The notes beneath the pieces were generated by a model. That model was not told the DNA's origin. It was given only the letters and a program-made list of their open reading frames with translations, and ran no database searches. A program made the translations under genes and the position numbers. From positions 1-64,000 of the forward strand of contig NZ_STGB01000005.1 in the NCBI RefSeq assembly GCF_005222815.1: DNA of 64,000 bases, read 5' to 3'. Positions within the stretch are counted from its first letter, which is position 1. Each line of letters begins with the position of its first letter. This document shows positions 49,071-57,395 of the stretch, piece after piece. This DNA is from Roseomonas sp. AR75. GTDB lineage: Bacteria > Pseudomonadota > Alphaproteobacteria > Acetobacterales > Acetobacteraceae.

Positions 49071-49991
49071 CTACAGGCGCTCGGGGGCGAAGGTGTCGCA
49101 GGCTTCCAGGCGGCCGCTTTCCAGGCCGGCGCGGAACCAGCGGGCGCGCTGAGCGGAACTGCCATGGGTGAAGCTCTCGGGCACCACGTAGCCGCGCGCC
49201 TGGCGTTGCAGCCGGTCGTCGCCCACCGCGGCGGCGGCGTTCAGCCCTTCCTCGATGTCGCCGCGCTCCAGGATCTGCCGCGCCTCATGCGCGCGCCGGG
49301 CCCAGAGGCCGGCGAGGCAATCGGCCTGGAGTTCCACGCGGACCTGCAGGGAATTGGACTCCGCCTGGCTGGCCTGGCGCTTCAGCGCCTCCACGCGCTG
49401 CAGCACGCCAAGCTGGTTCTGCACGTGGTGGCCGACCTCATGCGCGATGATGTAGGCGGCGGCGAAATCGCCGGTCGCGCCGACCTGGCGCTGCAGGTCC
49501 GCCATGAAGTCGAGGTCGATATACACCTTGCTGTCGCCCGGGCAGTAGAACGGCCCGACCTGCGCCTGCGCCACGCCGCAGGCGGATTGCACCGCGCCGG
49601 AATAGAGCACCAGCACCGGCTCCTGGTAGCGGCGGCCGAGGCTCTGGAAGATCGGGTTCCAGACATCCTCGGTCTCGGCCAGGACGCGGCGGGCGAAGCG
49701 GCCGGCGGCGTCCTCGGATGGCGGGGTGCCGGGCTGCGCGCCCGGTGGGGCGCCGCGCGGCGCGGCGCTGGGCGCCGGCGCCTGCACCACCTGGCCGCCA
49801 CCGGTGATCATGCCGGGATCGACGCCGAACAGCAGGGCAAGGACGACCAGCACGATGGTGCCGAGGCCGCCGCCGACGACCATGCCGCCCCGGCCGCGCC
49901 CGCCGCCCATGCCGCCGCGGAAGCCTCCCCCGGGCCCGCGGCCGCGGCGGTCTTCCACATTGTTGCTCTCGCGCCCGCCTTCGAGCCGCAT
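49071..49991 (-). CDS. ypfJ: YpfJ-family neutral zinc metallopeptidase
   Basis: A 306-residue protein with a Gly/Arg-rich N-terminal cytoplasmic tail (1-37), one membrane helix (about 38-57), a Pro/Ala linker, and the Zn_peptidase domain (about 95-306). The zinc motif H-E-V-G-H-H is at 184-189. YpfJ proteins are membrane-anchored metallopeptidases of unknown substrate. Its C-terminus has YVVPESFTHGSSAQRARWF, typical of the family. Confidence 0.9.
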   Translation of the reverse strand: MRLEGGRESNNVEDRRGRGPGGGFRGGMGGGRGRGGMVVGGGLGTIVLVVLALLFGVDPGMITGGGQVVQAPAPSAAPRGAPPGAQPGTPPSEDAAGRFARRVLAETEDVWNPIFQSLGRRYQEPVLVLYSGAVQSACGVAQAQVGPFYCPGDSKVYIDLDFMADLQRQVGATGDFAAAYIIAHEVGHHVQNQLGVLQRVEALKRQASQAESNSLQVRVELQADCLAGLWARRAHEARQILERGDIEEGLNAAAAVGDDRLQRQARGYVVPESFTHGSSAQRARWFRAGLESGRLEACDTFAPERL

Positions 49992-50009
49992 GGCCTGGTC
50001 CCTCCGCGC

Positions 50010-50744
50010 TCAGTTGCCGATCAACAACCGTTGCAGCGCCGGCGACAGCCCCTGGGTTGCGCGCCCGCTCGGCGCGGCATAGCCGCCCACGGAAGGCTTG
50101 GGCAGGCCGAGCGCCACCAACATCTCGGCGAGGCGCACCGCGCAGGCGATGCCGTCCAGCAACGGCACCTTCGCTCGCGGCTGCAGATCGCGGTCCATCC
50201 CGGCCAGCGCGGCGCCGGCCAGCACCACGGCATCGGCCCGCCGCGAGAGGCCCTCGATCGCGGCGAGCAGCTTTTCTCGCGCCGCCTCCGGCTCGGCCAG
50301 GGTCTGCTGCGGCGTCATGGCAAGCCCCTCCACCGCGGCGCAGCGGCCGGCCAGGCCGTAGCCGGCGACCAGCTCCTCATAGGAGCCGACATTGGTGCCG
50401 AGGGTGAGGACGGCGAATTTCCCGCCGAGCAGGCAGGCGGCGAGGCAGGCGGCCTCGGTCATGCCGACCACCGGGCAGGGCATGAGCTGGCGGGCGGCAT
50501 CCAGCGCGGTGTCATAGCTCACCGCCAGTACCATCGCCTCCACCTGCCCGGCATGCTGCGCCAATGTCTCGAGCAGGCCGTGGGCGGCGATGGCGTTCTC
50601 CGCACGGGTCGAGATCACCGCCGGGCCGAAGGCCGGCGTGGCGCCGATGATCTCGGTGCCCGGCCCGGCGGCGCGGCGGGCGGAGGCGACGCAGGCCGCC
50701 GTGATGGCCTCGGTGGTGTTGGCGTTGGCGACGAGGATGCGCAT
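50010..50744 (-). CDS. Asp/Glu/hydantoin racemase family protein lacking the usual cysteines
   Basis: A 244-residue protein with the hydantoin-racemase-type layout: ILVANANTTEAIT at the start, VLAVSYDTALDAARQ (72-86) and DAVVLAGAALAGM (171-183). Where many family members have the two catalytic Cys (in CFDD and GCAG contexts) I see Ser76 and Gly/Ala near 177, so a two-base cysteine racemase mechanism is unlikely. It may be a relative with another activity. It lies between the YpfJ gene and the divergent methyltransferase gene. Confidence 0.7.
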   Translation of the reverse strand: MRILVANANTTEAITAACVASARRAAGPGTEIIGATPAFGPAVISTRAENAIAAHGLLETLAQHAGQVEAMVLAVSYDTALDAARQLMPCPVVGMTEAACLAACLLGGKFAVLTLGTNVGSYEELVAGYGLAGRCAAVEGLAMTPQQTLAEPEAAREKLLAAIEGLSRRADAVVLAGAALAGMDRDLQPRAKVPLLDGIACAVRLAEMLVALGLPKPSVGGYAAPSGRATQGLSPALQRLLIGN

Positions 50745-50819
50745 GGCGCCACTCTCCCCCGTCGCCCCGGCCGGCGCAACGGATCGCGCAGCCCGCAGCC
50801 AGCCTGTATGCTCGGCGCG

Positions 50820-51530
50820 ATGAAGCTGGAAGCCTTCGACGGATTGCTGCTGGACGCCGCGGAGCCGCGGCTCGCGCCCGCGCTGGAGGCGCTGCGGCGC
50901 GGCGTCTATGAGGGGCGCGAGGTGCGGCTGGTGAAGGGCCTGCTGCGGCCGGGCCAGCGCGTGATGGAACTCGGCACCTGTACCGGCCTCGTGGCGATGC
51001 AGGCCGCGCGGGTGGTCGGGGCGGAGAACGTCTTCTGCTACGAGGCCCATCCGGACAACGCCGCCCTGGCCCGCCGGCATTTCGCCGCGAACGGGATGGC
51101 GATCGCGCTGGAGCATGGCGTGCTGGCCCCGCGCCGCCGGATGCTGGCGGACCCGGCGCGCAGCGTGACCTTCCACCTCTCGACCTCGCTCGTCTCCTCC
51201 GCCCTGACGGCGGAGGGCATGCGCAAGTCCCGTCCGGTGGAGGTGCCGCTGCTGTGCCTGGAGGACGAGATCGCGCGGCATGGCGCCACGGCGATGATCG
51301 TGGACATCGAGGGCGGCGAGGTCGAGCTGCTGGGCCAGTCCGCGCTCGACGGCATCGACGCCATCATCATGGAGACGCATTACCGCAAGGCCGGCGTGCG
51401 CGCGACGAACGACATGATCGCCCATCTCGTCGCCCAGGGCTTCCGGCTGGACCTGCGGCATTCCGGTGCGGAAGTCGTGCATCTCTACCGCGCCGGCACG
51501 GGGCCGGAGGCGGAGGAAGCCGCGGGCTGA
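50820..51530 (+). CDS. FkbM-like SAM-dependent methyltransferase
   Basis: A 236-residue protein. VMELGTCTGLVAMQAARVVG (about 49-68) is the SAM-binding motif I, VFCYEAHPDN follows as motif II, and VDIEGGEVELL (about 162-172) is the usual FkbM D-x-E-G motif. FkbM enzymes O-methylate sugars or polyketides. The acceptor here is unknown. ATG 50820 is used; ATG 50808 four codons earlier is also possible. It is convergent with the second TauD gene. Confidence 0.78.
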   Translation: MKLEAFDGLLLDAAEPRLAPALEALRRGVYEGREVRLVKGLLRPGQRVMELGTCTGLVAMQAARVVGAENVFCYEAHPDNAALARRHFAANGMAIALEHGVLAPRRRMLADPARSVTFHLSTSLVSSALTAEGMRKSRPVEVPLLCLEDEIARHGATAMIVDIEGGEVELLGQSALDGIDAIIMETHYRKAGVRATNDMIAHLVAQGFRLDLRHSGAEVVHLYRAGTGPEAEEAAG

Positions 51531-52526
51531 CTACCCGCCCACCATCCCGCCGGTCGCGCCGGGCGCCGGTGCCTCGCCGACCGCGGCCAGGCCATGCGGC
51601 AGGGCGCGGGAACTCGGCGTGACCAGCATCAGCCGGAGCGCCTGGCGCACCGCGCCGGCATCGCCCTCCACCGCCTCCGCGCGGCGCTTCCAGACCAGCA
51701 GCGGGTTGAACAGCAGCACGTCGCCCGGCCGCACCTCCATCCGCAGGGCGAGGCCCGGCTCGGCGCAGATCGCATCCAGCGAATCCAGCGCCTCCACCTG
51801 CGCGGCGGTGAGGCGCGGCGTCTCGGGCAGGCGCTGCGCGGCGTCGATCGCGTCGCGGGCGTAGCGGCCGACGAAGGCGCCGGAGGCGGTGCTGAACACG
51901 GGCAGCGCCACCACCGCGGGCGTCGCGCCCTCCTCCTGCAGCAGCAGATGCGGGATCGGCGCATAGAGCAGTTCCAGCGCGGCGCGGTTGCGCTTCAGCA
52001 TCTCGTTGTGGACGGAGGCGGCGGAGACAAGCATCACCGGGTCCACATCGGGCGGTTGGCGCAGCGTCAGCAGGGCGACGATGTCCGCCGCGTCGGCATG
52101 GAAGCGCCACCGCGTGGCGCCGCCCGCGGGGCTGTCGAGGCGCTGCACCGCCTCCCCGGCATTGCCCTGCGGCAGGGCGCGGCCGAGATGCGTGCCGAGC
52201 ACCAGCAGCAACGCCTCGGCCCCTGCCTCCCCTTCGCCGAGCTGGTCGAGATTCAGGCCGCGCAGCAGCACGAGGCCCCGCCCGGTATCCAGCCGCGTGG
52301 CCGCCTGGCGCAGCACGGCACCCAGCCGGGGCAGCGGCGCCTCCGCCGCGGTGGCGGGCGCGCGGCCGCCGAGCGCGGCGAGCACGGCCTCGATTTCGGC
52401 CGCATCCTCGGTGCCGAGGGGGACCATCCAGTCGGCCGGACGCAGATCCGGCGCCCGCCAGGCGGAGGGGCCGGCCTGCGGCACCAGCCGCGGACGCGGG
52501 CCGGGAGGGGAGGAGGTGGCGCTCAT
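51531..52526 (-). CDS. TauD/TfdA-family protein with substituted distal iron ligand
   Basis: A 331-residue paralogue of the dioxygenase at 44628-45683. H-x-D is kept (RFHADAADIVAL, His143/Asp145), but in the distal motif the protein reads F-N-P-L-L-V-W-K-R-R, with Lys280 where the paralogue has His288. The following Arg region (ALRLMLVTP) is also weaker. An intact facial triad is therefore absent unless another residue substitutes, so it may be a halogenase-like, weakly active or dead protein. It is followed by Pro/Ala/Gly-rich ends on both sides. Confidence 0.8.
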   Translation of the reverse strand: MSATSSPPGPRPRLVPQAGPSAWRAPDLRPADWMVPLGTEDAAEIEAVLAALGGRAPATAAEAPLPRLGAVLRQAATRLDTGRGLVLLRGLNLDQLGEGEAGAEALLLVLGTHLGRALPQGNAGEAVQRLDSPAGGATRWRFHADAADIVALLTLRQPPDVDPVMLVSAASVHNEMLKRNRAALELLYAPIPHLLLQEEGATPAVVALPVFSTASGAFVGRYARDAIDAAQRLPETPRLTAAQVEALDSLDAICAEPGLALRMEVRPGDVLLFNPLLVWKRRAEAVEGDAGAVRQALRLMLVTPSSRALPHGLAAVGEAPAPGATGGMVGG

Positions 52527-52638
52527 CGGCCGGAAGCTAGCAGGGGCCAGCCGCCAGGGCACCAGCCGCCAGGGTGCGATGCCCTTGCCGTGACCGCGGC
52601 CAGCAAGCAGGCTGCCGCGAACCGCACGGAGACGCCCG

Positions 52639-53793
52639 ATGGACGCAGCCCCCGCCCGCCACCCCGCGCTCGGTCTCGGCTTCGACGTGGAGGCCATCCT
52701 GGCGGGGTTGCGGCCCTGGGTAGAGTGCGAATCGCCCACCTTCGACGCCGCCGCGGTGAACCGCATGATGGAGCTGGCGGGGCGCGAGATGGCGCTGATC
52801 GGCGCGCGGGTGGAACGGATCGCCGGGCGGATGGGCTTCGGCGACTGCGTGCGCGCGCGCTTCCCCCACGCCGCGGGGGAGGCCGCGCCGGGCATCCTGG
52901 TGCTGGCGCATCTGGATACCGTGCATCCCGTCGGCACGCTGCAGAAACTGCCGTGGAAGCGCGAGGGCGGCACGGTGCGCGGACCGGGCATCTTCGACAT
53001 GAAGGGCGGAACCTACCTGGCGGTGGAGGCGATGCGGCGCCTCGGCCTGGCGGGCATGGCGACGCCGCTGCCGGTGACCTTCCTGCTGACTTCGGATGAG
53101 GAGGTGGGCAGCCCCTCCACCCGCGACCTGATCGAGGCGGAGGCATCGCGGGCGAAGTTCGTGCTGGTGCCGGAACCGGCGCGCGCCGATGGCGGCGTGG
53201 TCAGCGGGCGCTACGCCATCGCGCGCTTCAGCCTGCGCACCACGGGCCGACCGAGCCATGCGGGATCGACGCTGTCGGAAGGGCGCAGCGCGATCCGCGA
53301 GATGTGCCGCCAGGTGCTGGCGATCGAGGCGATGACGACGGAGGACTGCACCTTCTCCGCCGGCGTGATCCGCGGCGGGCAATGGGTGAACTGCGTGGCC
53401 ACGCATTGCGACCTGGAAGTGCTGAGCATGGCCAAGCGCCAGGCCGACCTGGATGCCGGCGTGGAGCGGATGCTGGCGCTGAAATCCTCGGTGCCGGACG
53501 TGCTGCTGGAGGTGAAGCGCGGCGTGACGCGGCCGGTGTGGGAGCCGGATGGCGGGGTGATGGCGCTCTATGCGCGTGCGCGCGGGCTGGCGCAGTCCAT
53601 CGGCTTCGACATCGCGCATCAGAGCAGCGGCGGCGGTTCGGACGGCAACTTCACCGGCGCGATGGGGGTGCCGACGCTGGACGGTCTCGGCGTGGGCGGC
53701 GCGGGGGCGCATACGCTGGACGAGCACATCACCGTGGGCAGCCTGGTGCCGCGCGCGCGGCTGCTGGCGGGGCTGTTCGCGACGCTGGCGTAG
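52639..53793 (+). CDS. M20 family metallopeptidase (glutamate carboxypeptidase-like)
   Basis: A 384-residue M20 enzyme. VLAHLDTVHPVG (about 91-102) holds the first metal His/Asp, GPGIFDMKGG follows with the bridging Asp, and TSDEEVGSP (about 154-162) holds the catalytic and metal-binding Glu pair. A dimerisation domain (about 190-300) has TGRPSHAGSTLSEGRSA. The late GGGSDGNFTG and EHITVGSL motifs complete the site. It cleaves a C-terminal amino acid from short peptides or folate-like conjugates. The divergent neighbour is the TauD paralogue. Confidence 0.88.
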   Translation: MDAAPARHPALGLGFDVEAILAGLRPWVECESPTFDAAAVNRMMELAGREMALIGARVERIAGRMGFGDCVRARFPHAAGEAAPGILVLAHLDTVHPVGTLQKLPWKREGGTVRGPGIFDMKGGTYLAVEAMRRLGLAGMATPLPVTFLLTSDEEVGSPSTRDLIEAEASRAKFVLVPEPARADGGVVSGRYAIARFSLRTTGRPSHAGSTLSEGRSAIREMCRQVLAIEAMTTEDCTFSAGVIRGGQWVNCVATHCDLEVLSMAKRQADLDAGVERMLALKSSVPDVLLEVKRGVTRPVWEPDGGVMALYARARGLAQSIGFDIAHQSSGGGSDGNFTGAMGVPTLDGLGVGGAGAHTLDEHITVGSLVPRARLLAGLFATLA

Positions 53794-53862
53794 GCGACTT
53801 CCGGTTGCAAGCGCCGCCGTGCGGGCGATAGGGTTGCCCCGACGGAAGATGGGGAGGGCGTC

Positions 53863-54474
53863 ATGCCGGTGCCTGGCGGATATGGCTCACCATCGCCGTT
53901 GTTGTCGCGCGCGGTGGAGGAGGCGCGACAGAACGTCGCGAACTCCGTGAACGGGCTGAACGTGGATGAGCAGACGGCCAACACGCTGGGCGTGGGCGGC
54001 ATCTGCTCGGGCATCGCGATCAGCTGGGTGATCATGTTCCTGAACAACGTCCAGGAGGCCAAGAACCGGGCAGGCTTCGAGAGCGTGTTCACGGTGCTGC
54101 GTTATCAGGGCGCCTATTTCCAGGAACTGGACTACGCGGCGACAGGCTCCGTCGCGGATGCGGAGCGCTACAACAAGGTCGCCAAGCACAACATGCGCGC
54201 CCTGCCGGAAGTGGCAGCAAGCGACGTCAACACGGTGGCGGTGCCGACACCGTCGCATTGGGCGGCGGTGCTGGAGATCTGGGGCCACAGCATCGGGGTC
54301 GGCGCGTATTCGGGCGAGTATTTCATCATGGACCCGAATTTCGGCCTGTTCCGCTACACGAGCTTCATTGCCTACCGGGCGGACCTGAAGCAGCTCGTCG
54401 AGGCGCGGCGCGTGCGCAAGCTGATGGGTCCGACCGACACGGTGCGATTCTACTTCTTCGTCCGGGCGGCCTGA
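53863..54474 (+). CDS. Putative YopT-like (peptidase C58) cysteine protease
   Basis: A 203-residue protein. G-I-C-S-G-I-A-I-S-W (46-55) resembles the C58 nucleophile motif GxCxGLSxxW, with Cys48. His142 in WGHSIGVGAYS and Asp157 in FIMDPNFGLFRY match the spacing and context of the C58 His and Asp (H, then DPNFG). The triad is thus plausible. YopT-type proteases cleave lipidated GTPases when delivered as effectors; free bacterial relatives are less understood. No signal peptide is visible and no secretion system is nearby. Family assignment is from motifs alone. A strong SD (GGGGAGG) precedes the ATG. Confidence 0.6.
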   Translation: MPVPGGYGSPSPLLSRAVEEARQNVANSVNGLNVDEQTANTLGVGGICSGIAISWVIMFLNNVQEAKNRAGFESVFTVLRYQGAYFQELDYAATGSVADAERYNKVAKHNMRALPEVAASDVNTVAVPTPSHWAAVLEIWGHSIGVGAYSGEYFIMDPNFGLFRYTSFIAYRADLKQLVEARRVRKLMGPTDTVRFYFFVRAA

Positions 54475-54597
54475 TCGGCCGGTCGCCCCTGGCGCGGGCC
54501 GCGGTTGCGGGCGGACGTTGACGCGGCGCCGTTGCGGGAGTGCGATGACGGCGGGGGCGCGCCTGATGCCCCGATCAGGGATGGAAAGGGCCAGGAC

Positions 54598-55581
54598 ATG
54601 ACGATCCGCCGTCGCGCGATTCTCGCCGGCGCCGCGCTGGGCGCGCTCGCCGCACCGACCACGCTGCGCGCCCAGGCCACCGTGGTGCGCTGGGGCGATC
54701 TGCTGCCGGCGAACCATCCGCAGGTGCAGATGGTCGAGCGCATCGCGGCGGAGGTGCGCGACAAGACCGGCGGCCGCGTGCAGATCCAGGTGTTCCCGGC
54801 GGGGCAGCTCGGCAGCGGGCGCGACATGATGGAGGCGGTCTCGGCCGGCGCGCTGCAATTCACCACCGATGGCGCGGGCGCGCTCGGCGCCTTCCTGCCG
54901 GCGCTGACGCTGATCGAGGCGCCGTATCTCTGGCGCGACGCGGCGCATCTGGCGAAGGTGGCGGGCACGCCGGTGTTTGCGCGGATGAACGACGACCTCG
55001 TCTCCCGCCGCGGCATGCGGATGCTGAACGTCACCTATTACGGCAAGCGGCATCTCACCTCCGGCAGCCGGCAGGTGCGCAGCCCCGCGGACATGCAGGG
55101 CTTCCGGCTGCGCGTGCCGCCGGTGGACGTGTTCCGCGCCATGGCCGAGGCCTGGGGCGCGCGCGCCACGCCGATCGCCTTCCCCGAGCTGTATCTGGCG
55201 CTGAGCCAGGGCGCGGTGGACGGGCAGGAGAACCCGCTGCCGACGATCCAGTCGGCCAAGCTGTTCGAGGTACAGAAATTCCTGGTGCTGACCGAGCACA
55301 TCATCACGCCGCGCATCATCATCGTGAACGACGGCTTCTGGCGCGGGCTGCGCGGACCGGACCGCGAGGCGATGCAGGCCGCCATGGCCACCGCCGCCGC
55401 CTGGCAGGACCAGGAGCTGCTGAGGCAGGAAGCCGGCGCAGTGGCGGAGCTGCGCGGCGCGGGGATGACGGTGGTGGAGCCGGACATTGCCGCCTGGAGC
55501 GCGCCGGTGCTGGCGAAGGTGCCCGCGCAGTTCGAGAGCCGCTGGGGCCGCGGGGCCTTCGATGCGCTGAAGGCGCTGTAG
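54598..55581 (+). CDS. dctP: TRAP substrate-binding protein DctP (system 2)
   Basis: A 327-residue receptor with a signal peptide (MTIRRRAILAGAALGALAA, ending RAQ), then VVRWGDLLPANHPQVQMVER and the DctP motif QVFPAGQLGSGRDMMEAVSA. Later GFRLRVPPVDVFRAMAEAWG carries the conserved Arg and GAVDGQENPLPTI the family signature. It binds a carboxylate solute for DctQM. dctQ begins at the last base of its stop codon. Confidence 0.92.
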   Translation: MTIRRRAILAGAALGALAAPTTLRAQATVVRWGDLLPANHPQVQMVERIAAEVRDKTGGRVQIQVFPAGQLGSGRDMMEAVSAGALQFTTDGAGALGAFLPALTLIEAPYLWRDAAHLAKVAGTPVFARMNDDLVSRRGMRMLNVTYYGKRHLTSGSRQVRSPADMQGFRLRVPPVDVFRAMAEAWGARATPIAFPELYLALSQGAVDGQENPLPTIQSAKLFEVQKFLVLTEHIITPRIIIVNDGFWRGLRGPDREAMQAAMATAAAWQDQELLRQEAGAVAELRGAGMTVVEPDIAAWSAPVLAKVPAQFESRWGRGAFDALKAL

Positions 55582-56102
55582 TGGCGCTTGGGGCGGGTGA
55601 CGGGCTTCCCCCACCTCGACCCTCCCCCGCGGGCGCGGGGGAGGGAGTAGGCAAGGCGATCGACGGCGCGCTGCGCGTCGTCGCGGTGCTGCTGCTGCTG
55701 TCGCTGCTGCTGGCGGTGATGACCGGCGTCGTCTCCCGCCAGCTCGGCGATCCCGTGAGCTGGTCGGACGAGGCGGCGCAATACCTGCTGGTCTGGACGG
55801 GATTTGCGGGCTGGATGATCGGCGCGCGCCGGCGCGACCACATCCGCATCGGTGCCTTCGTGGACCTGCTGCCCGGCGGCGCGCGACGCGCGGCGGAAGC
55901 GGCGATCCAGTTGCTCTGCGCCGCCTTCGCGCTGGCGCTGCTGTGGTGGGGCTGGCCGCTGATCGAGCGGAACTGGGATGTCGAATGGGTGAGCCTGCCG
56001 TTGCCGGCGGGGCTGCTCTACGTGCCGGTGCCCTTCGCCGCGGCGCTGCTCGCCGGCCAGGCGATGCTGGACTGCGCCAACGCGCTGCGCGCGCCGCGAT
56101 GA
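55581..56102 (+). CDS. dctQ: TRAP small permease DctQ (system 2) with repeat-encoded N-terminus
   Basis: A 173-residue DctQ starting at GTG 55581 that shares its first base with the dctP stop. Residues about 10-22 (PPPRPSPAGAGEG) are encoded by a hairpin repeat (55608-55645) inserted in frame before the first helix (VVAVLLLLSLLLAVMTG). Four helices and the DctQ motifs WSDEAAQYLLVWTGFAGWMI and RRRDHIRIGAF follow. No start codon lies between the repeat and the first helix, so the repeat is translated. Its end overlaps dctM (ATGA). Confidence 0.87.
   Translation: MALGAGDGLPPPRPSPAGAGEGVGKAIDGALRVVAVLLLLSLLLAVMTGVVSRQLGDPVSWSDEAAQYLLVWTGFAGWMIGARRRDHIRIGAFVDLLPGGARRAAEAAIQLLCAAFALALLWWGWPLIERNWDVEWVSLPLPAGLLYVPVPFAAALLAGQAMLDCANALRAPR
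55608..55645 (+). repeat. Hairpin repeat (family A relative) inside dctQ
   Basis: CCCCCACCTCGA is followed by an 11-bp perfect stem, CCCTCCCCCGC (55620-55630) and GCGGGGGAGGG (55635-55645), loop GGGC. It is the twin of the copy in the helicase gene (33896-33932). It lies just after dctP, in the same position as the dctP-dctQ hairpin of TRAP system 1. Confidence 0.85.
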
Positions 56103-57385
56103 CGGAGACGATGGGGTGGATCCTCGGCGGCTGGCTGCTGGCGATGCTGGCGGGCGTGCCGCTCTATGCCACGATGGGGCTGGCCTGCTTCGCCTTCGTG
56201 TTCCTGGCCGGCATCAATCCCGCCATCGTGCCGCAGAAGATCGGCCAGGCGGCGAATTCCTTCCCGCTGCTGGCCGCGCCGCTGTTCATCCTGATGGGCA
56301 ACATCATGAACGCGGCGGGCATCACCGACCGCATCTTCGGCTTCGCCCGCGTCTGCGTCGGCTGGCTGCGGGGCGGGCTTTGCCATGCCAACATCCTCGC
56401 CAGCGTGATCTTCGCGGGCATGTCGGGCTCGGCGGTGGCGGATGCGGGCGGCGTCGGCACGCTCGAGATCAAGGCGATGAAGGACGAAGGCTACGACGCG
56501 GAGACGGCAGCGGCGATCACCGCGGCGTCCGCGACCATCGGGCCGATCATCCCCCCTTCCCTGCCGATGGTGATCTATGGCGTCTCGGCCGATGTCTCGA
56601 TCGGCGGGCTGTTCCTGGCGGGCGTGATCCCGGGCCTGCTGATGGCGGGATCGCTGATGGCGATGGTGACCGTGGTGGCGCGGCGGCGCGGGCTGGAACG
56701 CTCGCGCTTCCCGGGGCTGCGCGACCTGGGCGTGGCCTATGCCCGCGCGCATTGGGCGCTGATGACGCCGGTGATCCTGTTCGGCGGCATGATCGCCGGC
56801 ATCTTCACGCCGACCGAGGCGGCCGCCGTCGCGGCGACCTATGCGCTGTTCCTCGGCCTGTTCGTGTATCGCGACTTCCGGCTGCGCGACCTGCCGGACC
56901 TGATCGTGGAGACCGTCAACACGACGGGCGTGGTGCTGGCGCTGGTGATGACGGCGGCAGCGCTGGGCTGGTGCCTTTCCATCTCCCGCATCCCGCAGAC
57001 CATCGGGCCGATGATCGTGGACCTCGTCGGCAATCCGCTGCTGTTCCTGCTGGCGGTCAATGTCTCGCTGCTGCTGGTCGGCTGCTTCATGGAAGCGCTG
57101 GCGGCGATGCTGATCCTGATCCCGATCCTGACGCCGGCGGCGGCGCAATTCGGGATCGACCCCGTGCATTTCGGGCTGATCTTCGTGCTGAACCTGATGA
57201 TCGGCACGGTGACGCCGCCAGTCGGCGTGGTGCTGTTCGTGACCTCGAAGATCGCGGGGATCAGCTTCGCGGCGATGTCGCGTGCCATCCTGCCTTGGCT
57301 GGTGCCGCTGGTCGGCGTGCTGCTGGCGACGACGCTGTTCCCGCCGCTGGCGACCTGGCTGCCGAACCTGGTGATGGGGCGCTGA
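56099..57385 (+). CDS. dctM: TRAP large permease DctM (system 2)
   Basis: A 428-residue large subunit with about 12 membrane helices. SGSAVADAGGVGTLEIKAM (about 110-128), IIPPSLPMVIYGVSADVSIG and the late GTVTPPVGVVLFVTSKIAG are the family hallmarks. It overlaps dctQ by 4 bp (ATGA at 56099-56102) and completes a three-gene TRAP operon. Confidence 0.93.
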   Translation: MTETMGWILGGWLLAMLAGVPLYATMGLACFAFVFLAGINPAIVPQKIGQAANSFPLLAAPLFILMGNIMNAAGITDRIFGFARVCVGWLRGGLCHANILASVIFAGMSGSAVADAGGVGTLEIKAMKDEGYDAETAAAITAASATIGPIIPPSLPMVIYGVSADVSIGGLFLAGVIPGLLMAGSLMAMVTVVARRRGLERSRFPGLRDLGVAYARAHWALMTPVILFGGMIAGIFTPTEAAAVAATYALFLGLFVYRDFRLRDLPDLIVETVNTTGVVLALVMTAAALGWCLSISRIPQTIGPMIVDLVGNPLLFLLAVNVSLLLVGCFMEALAAMLILIPILTPAAAQFGIDPVHFGLIFVLNLMIGTVTPPVGVVLFVTSKIAGISFAAMSRAILPWLVPLVGVLLATTLFPPLATWLPNLVMGR

Positions 57386-57395
57386 CGCCTCGCCG

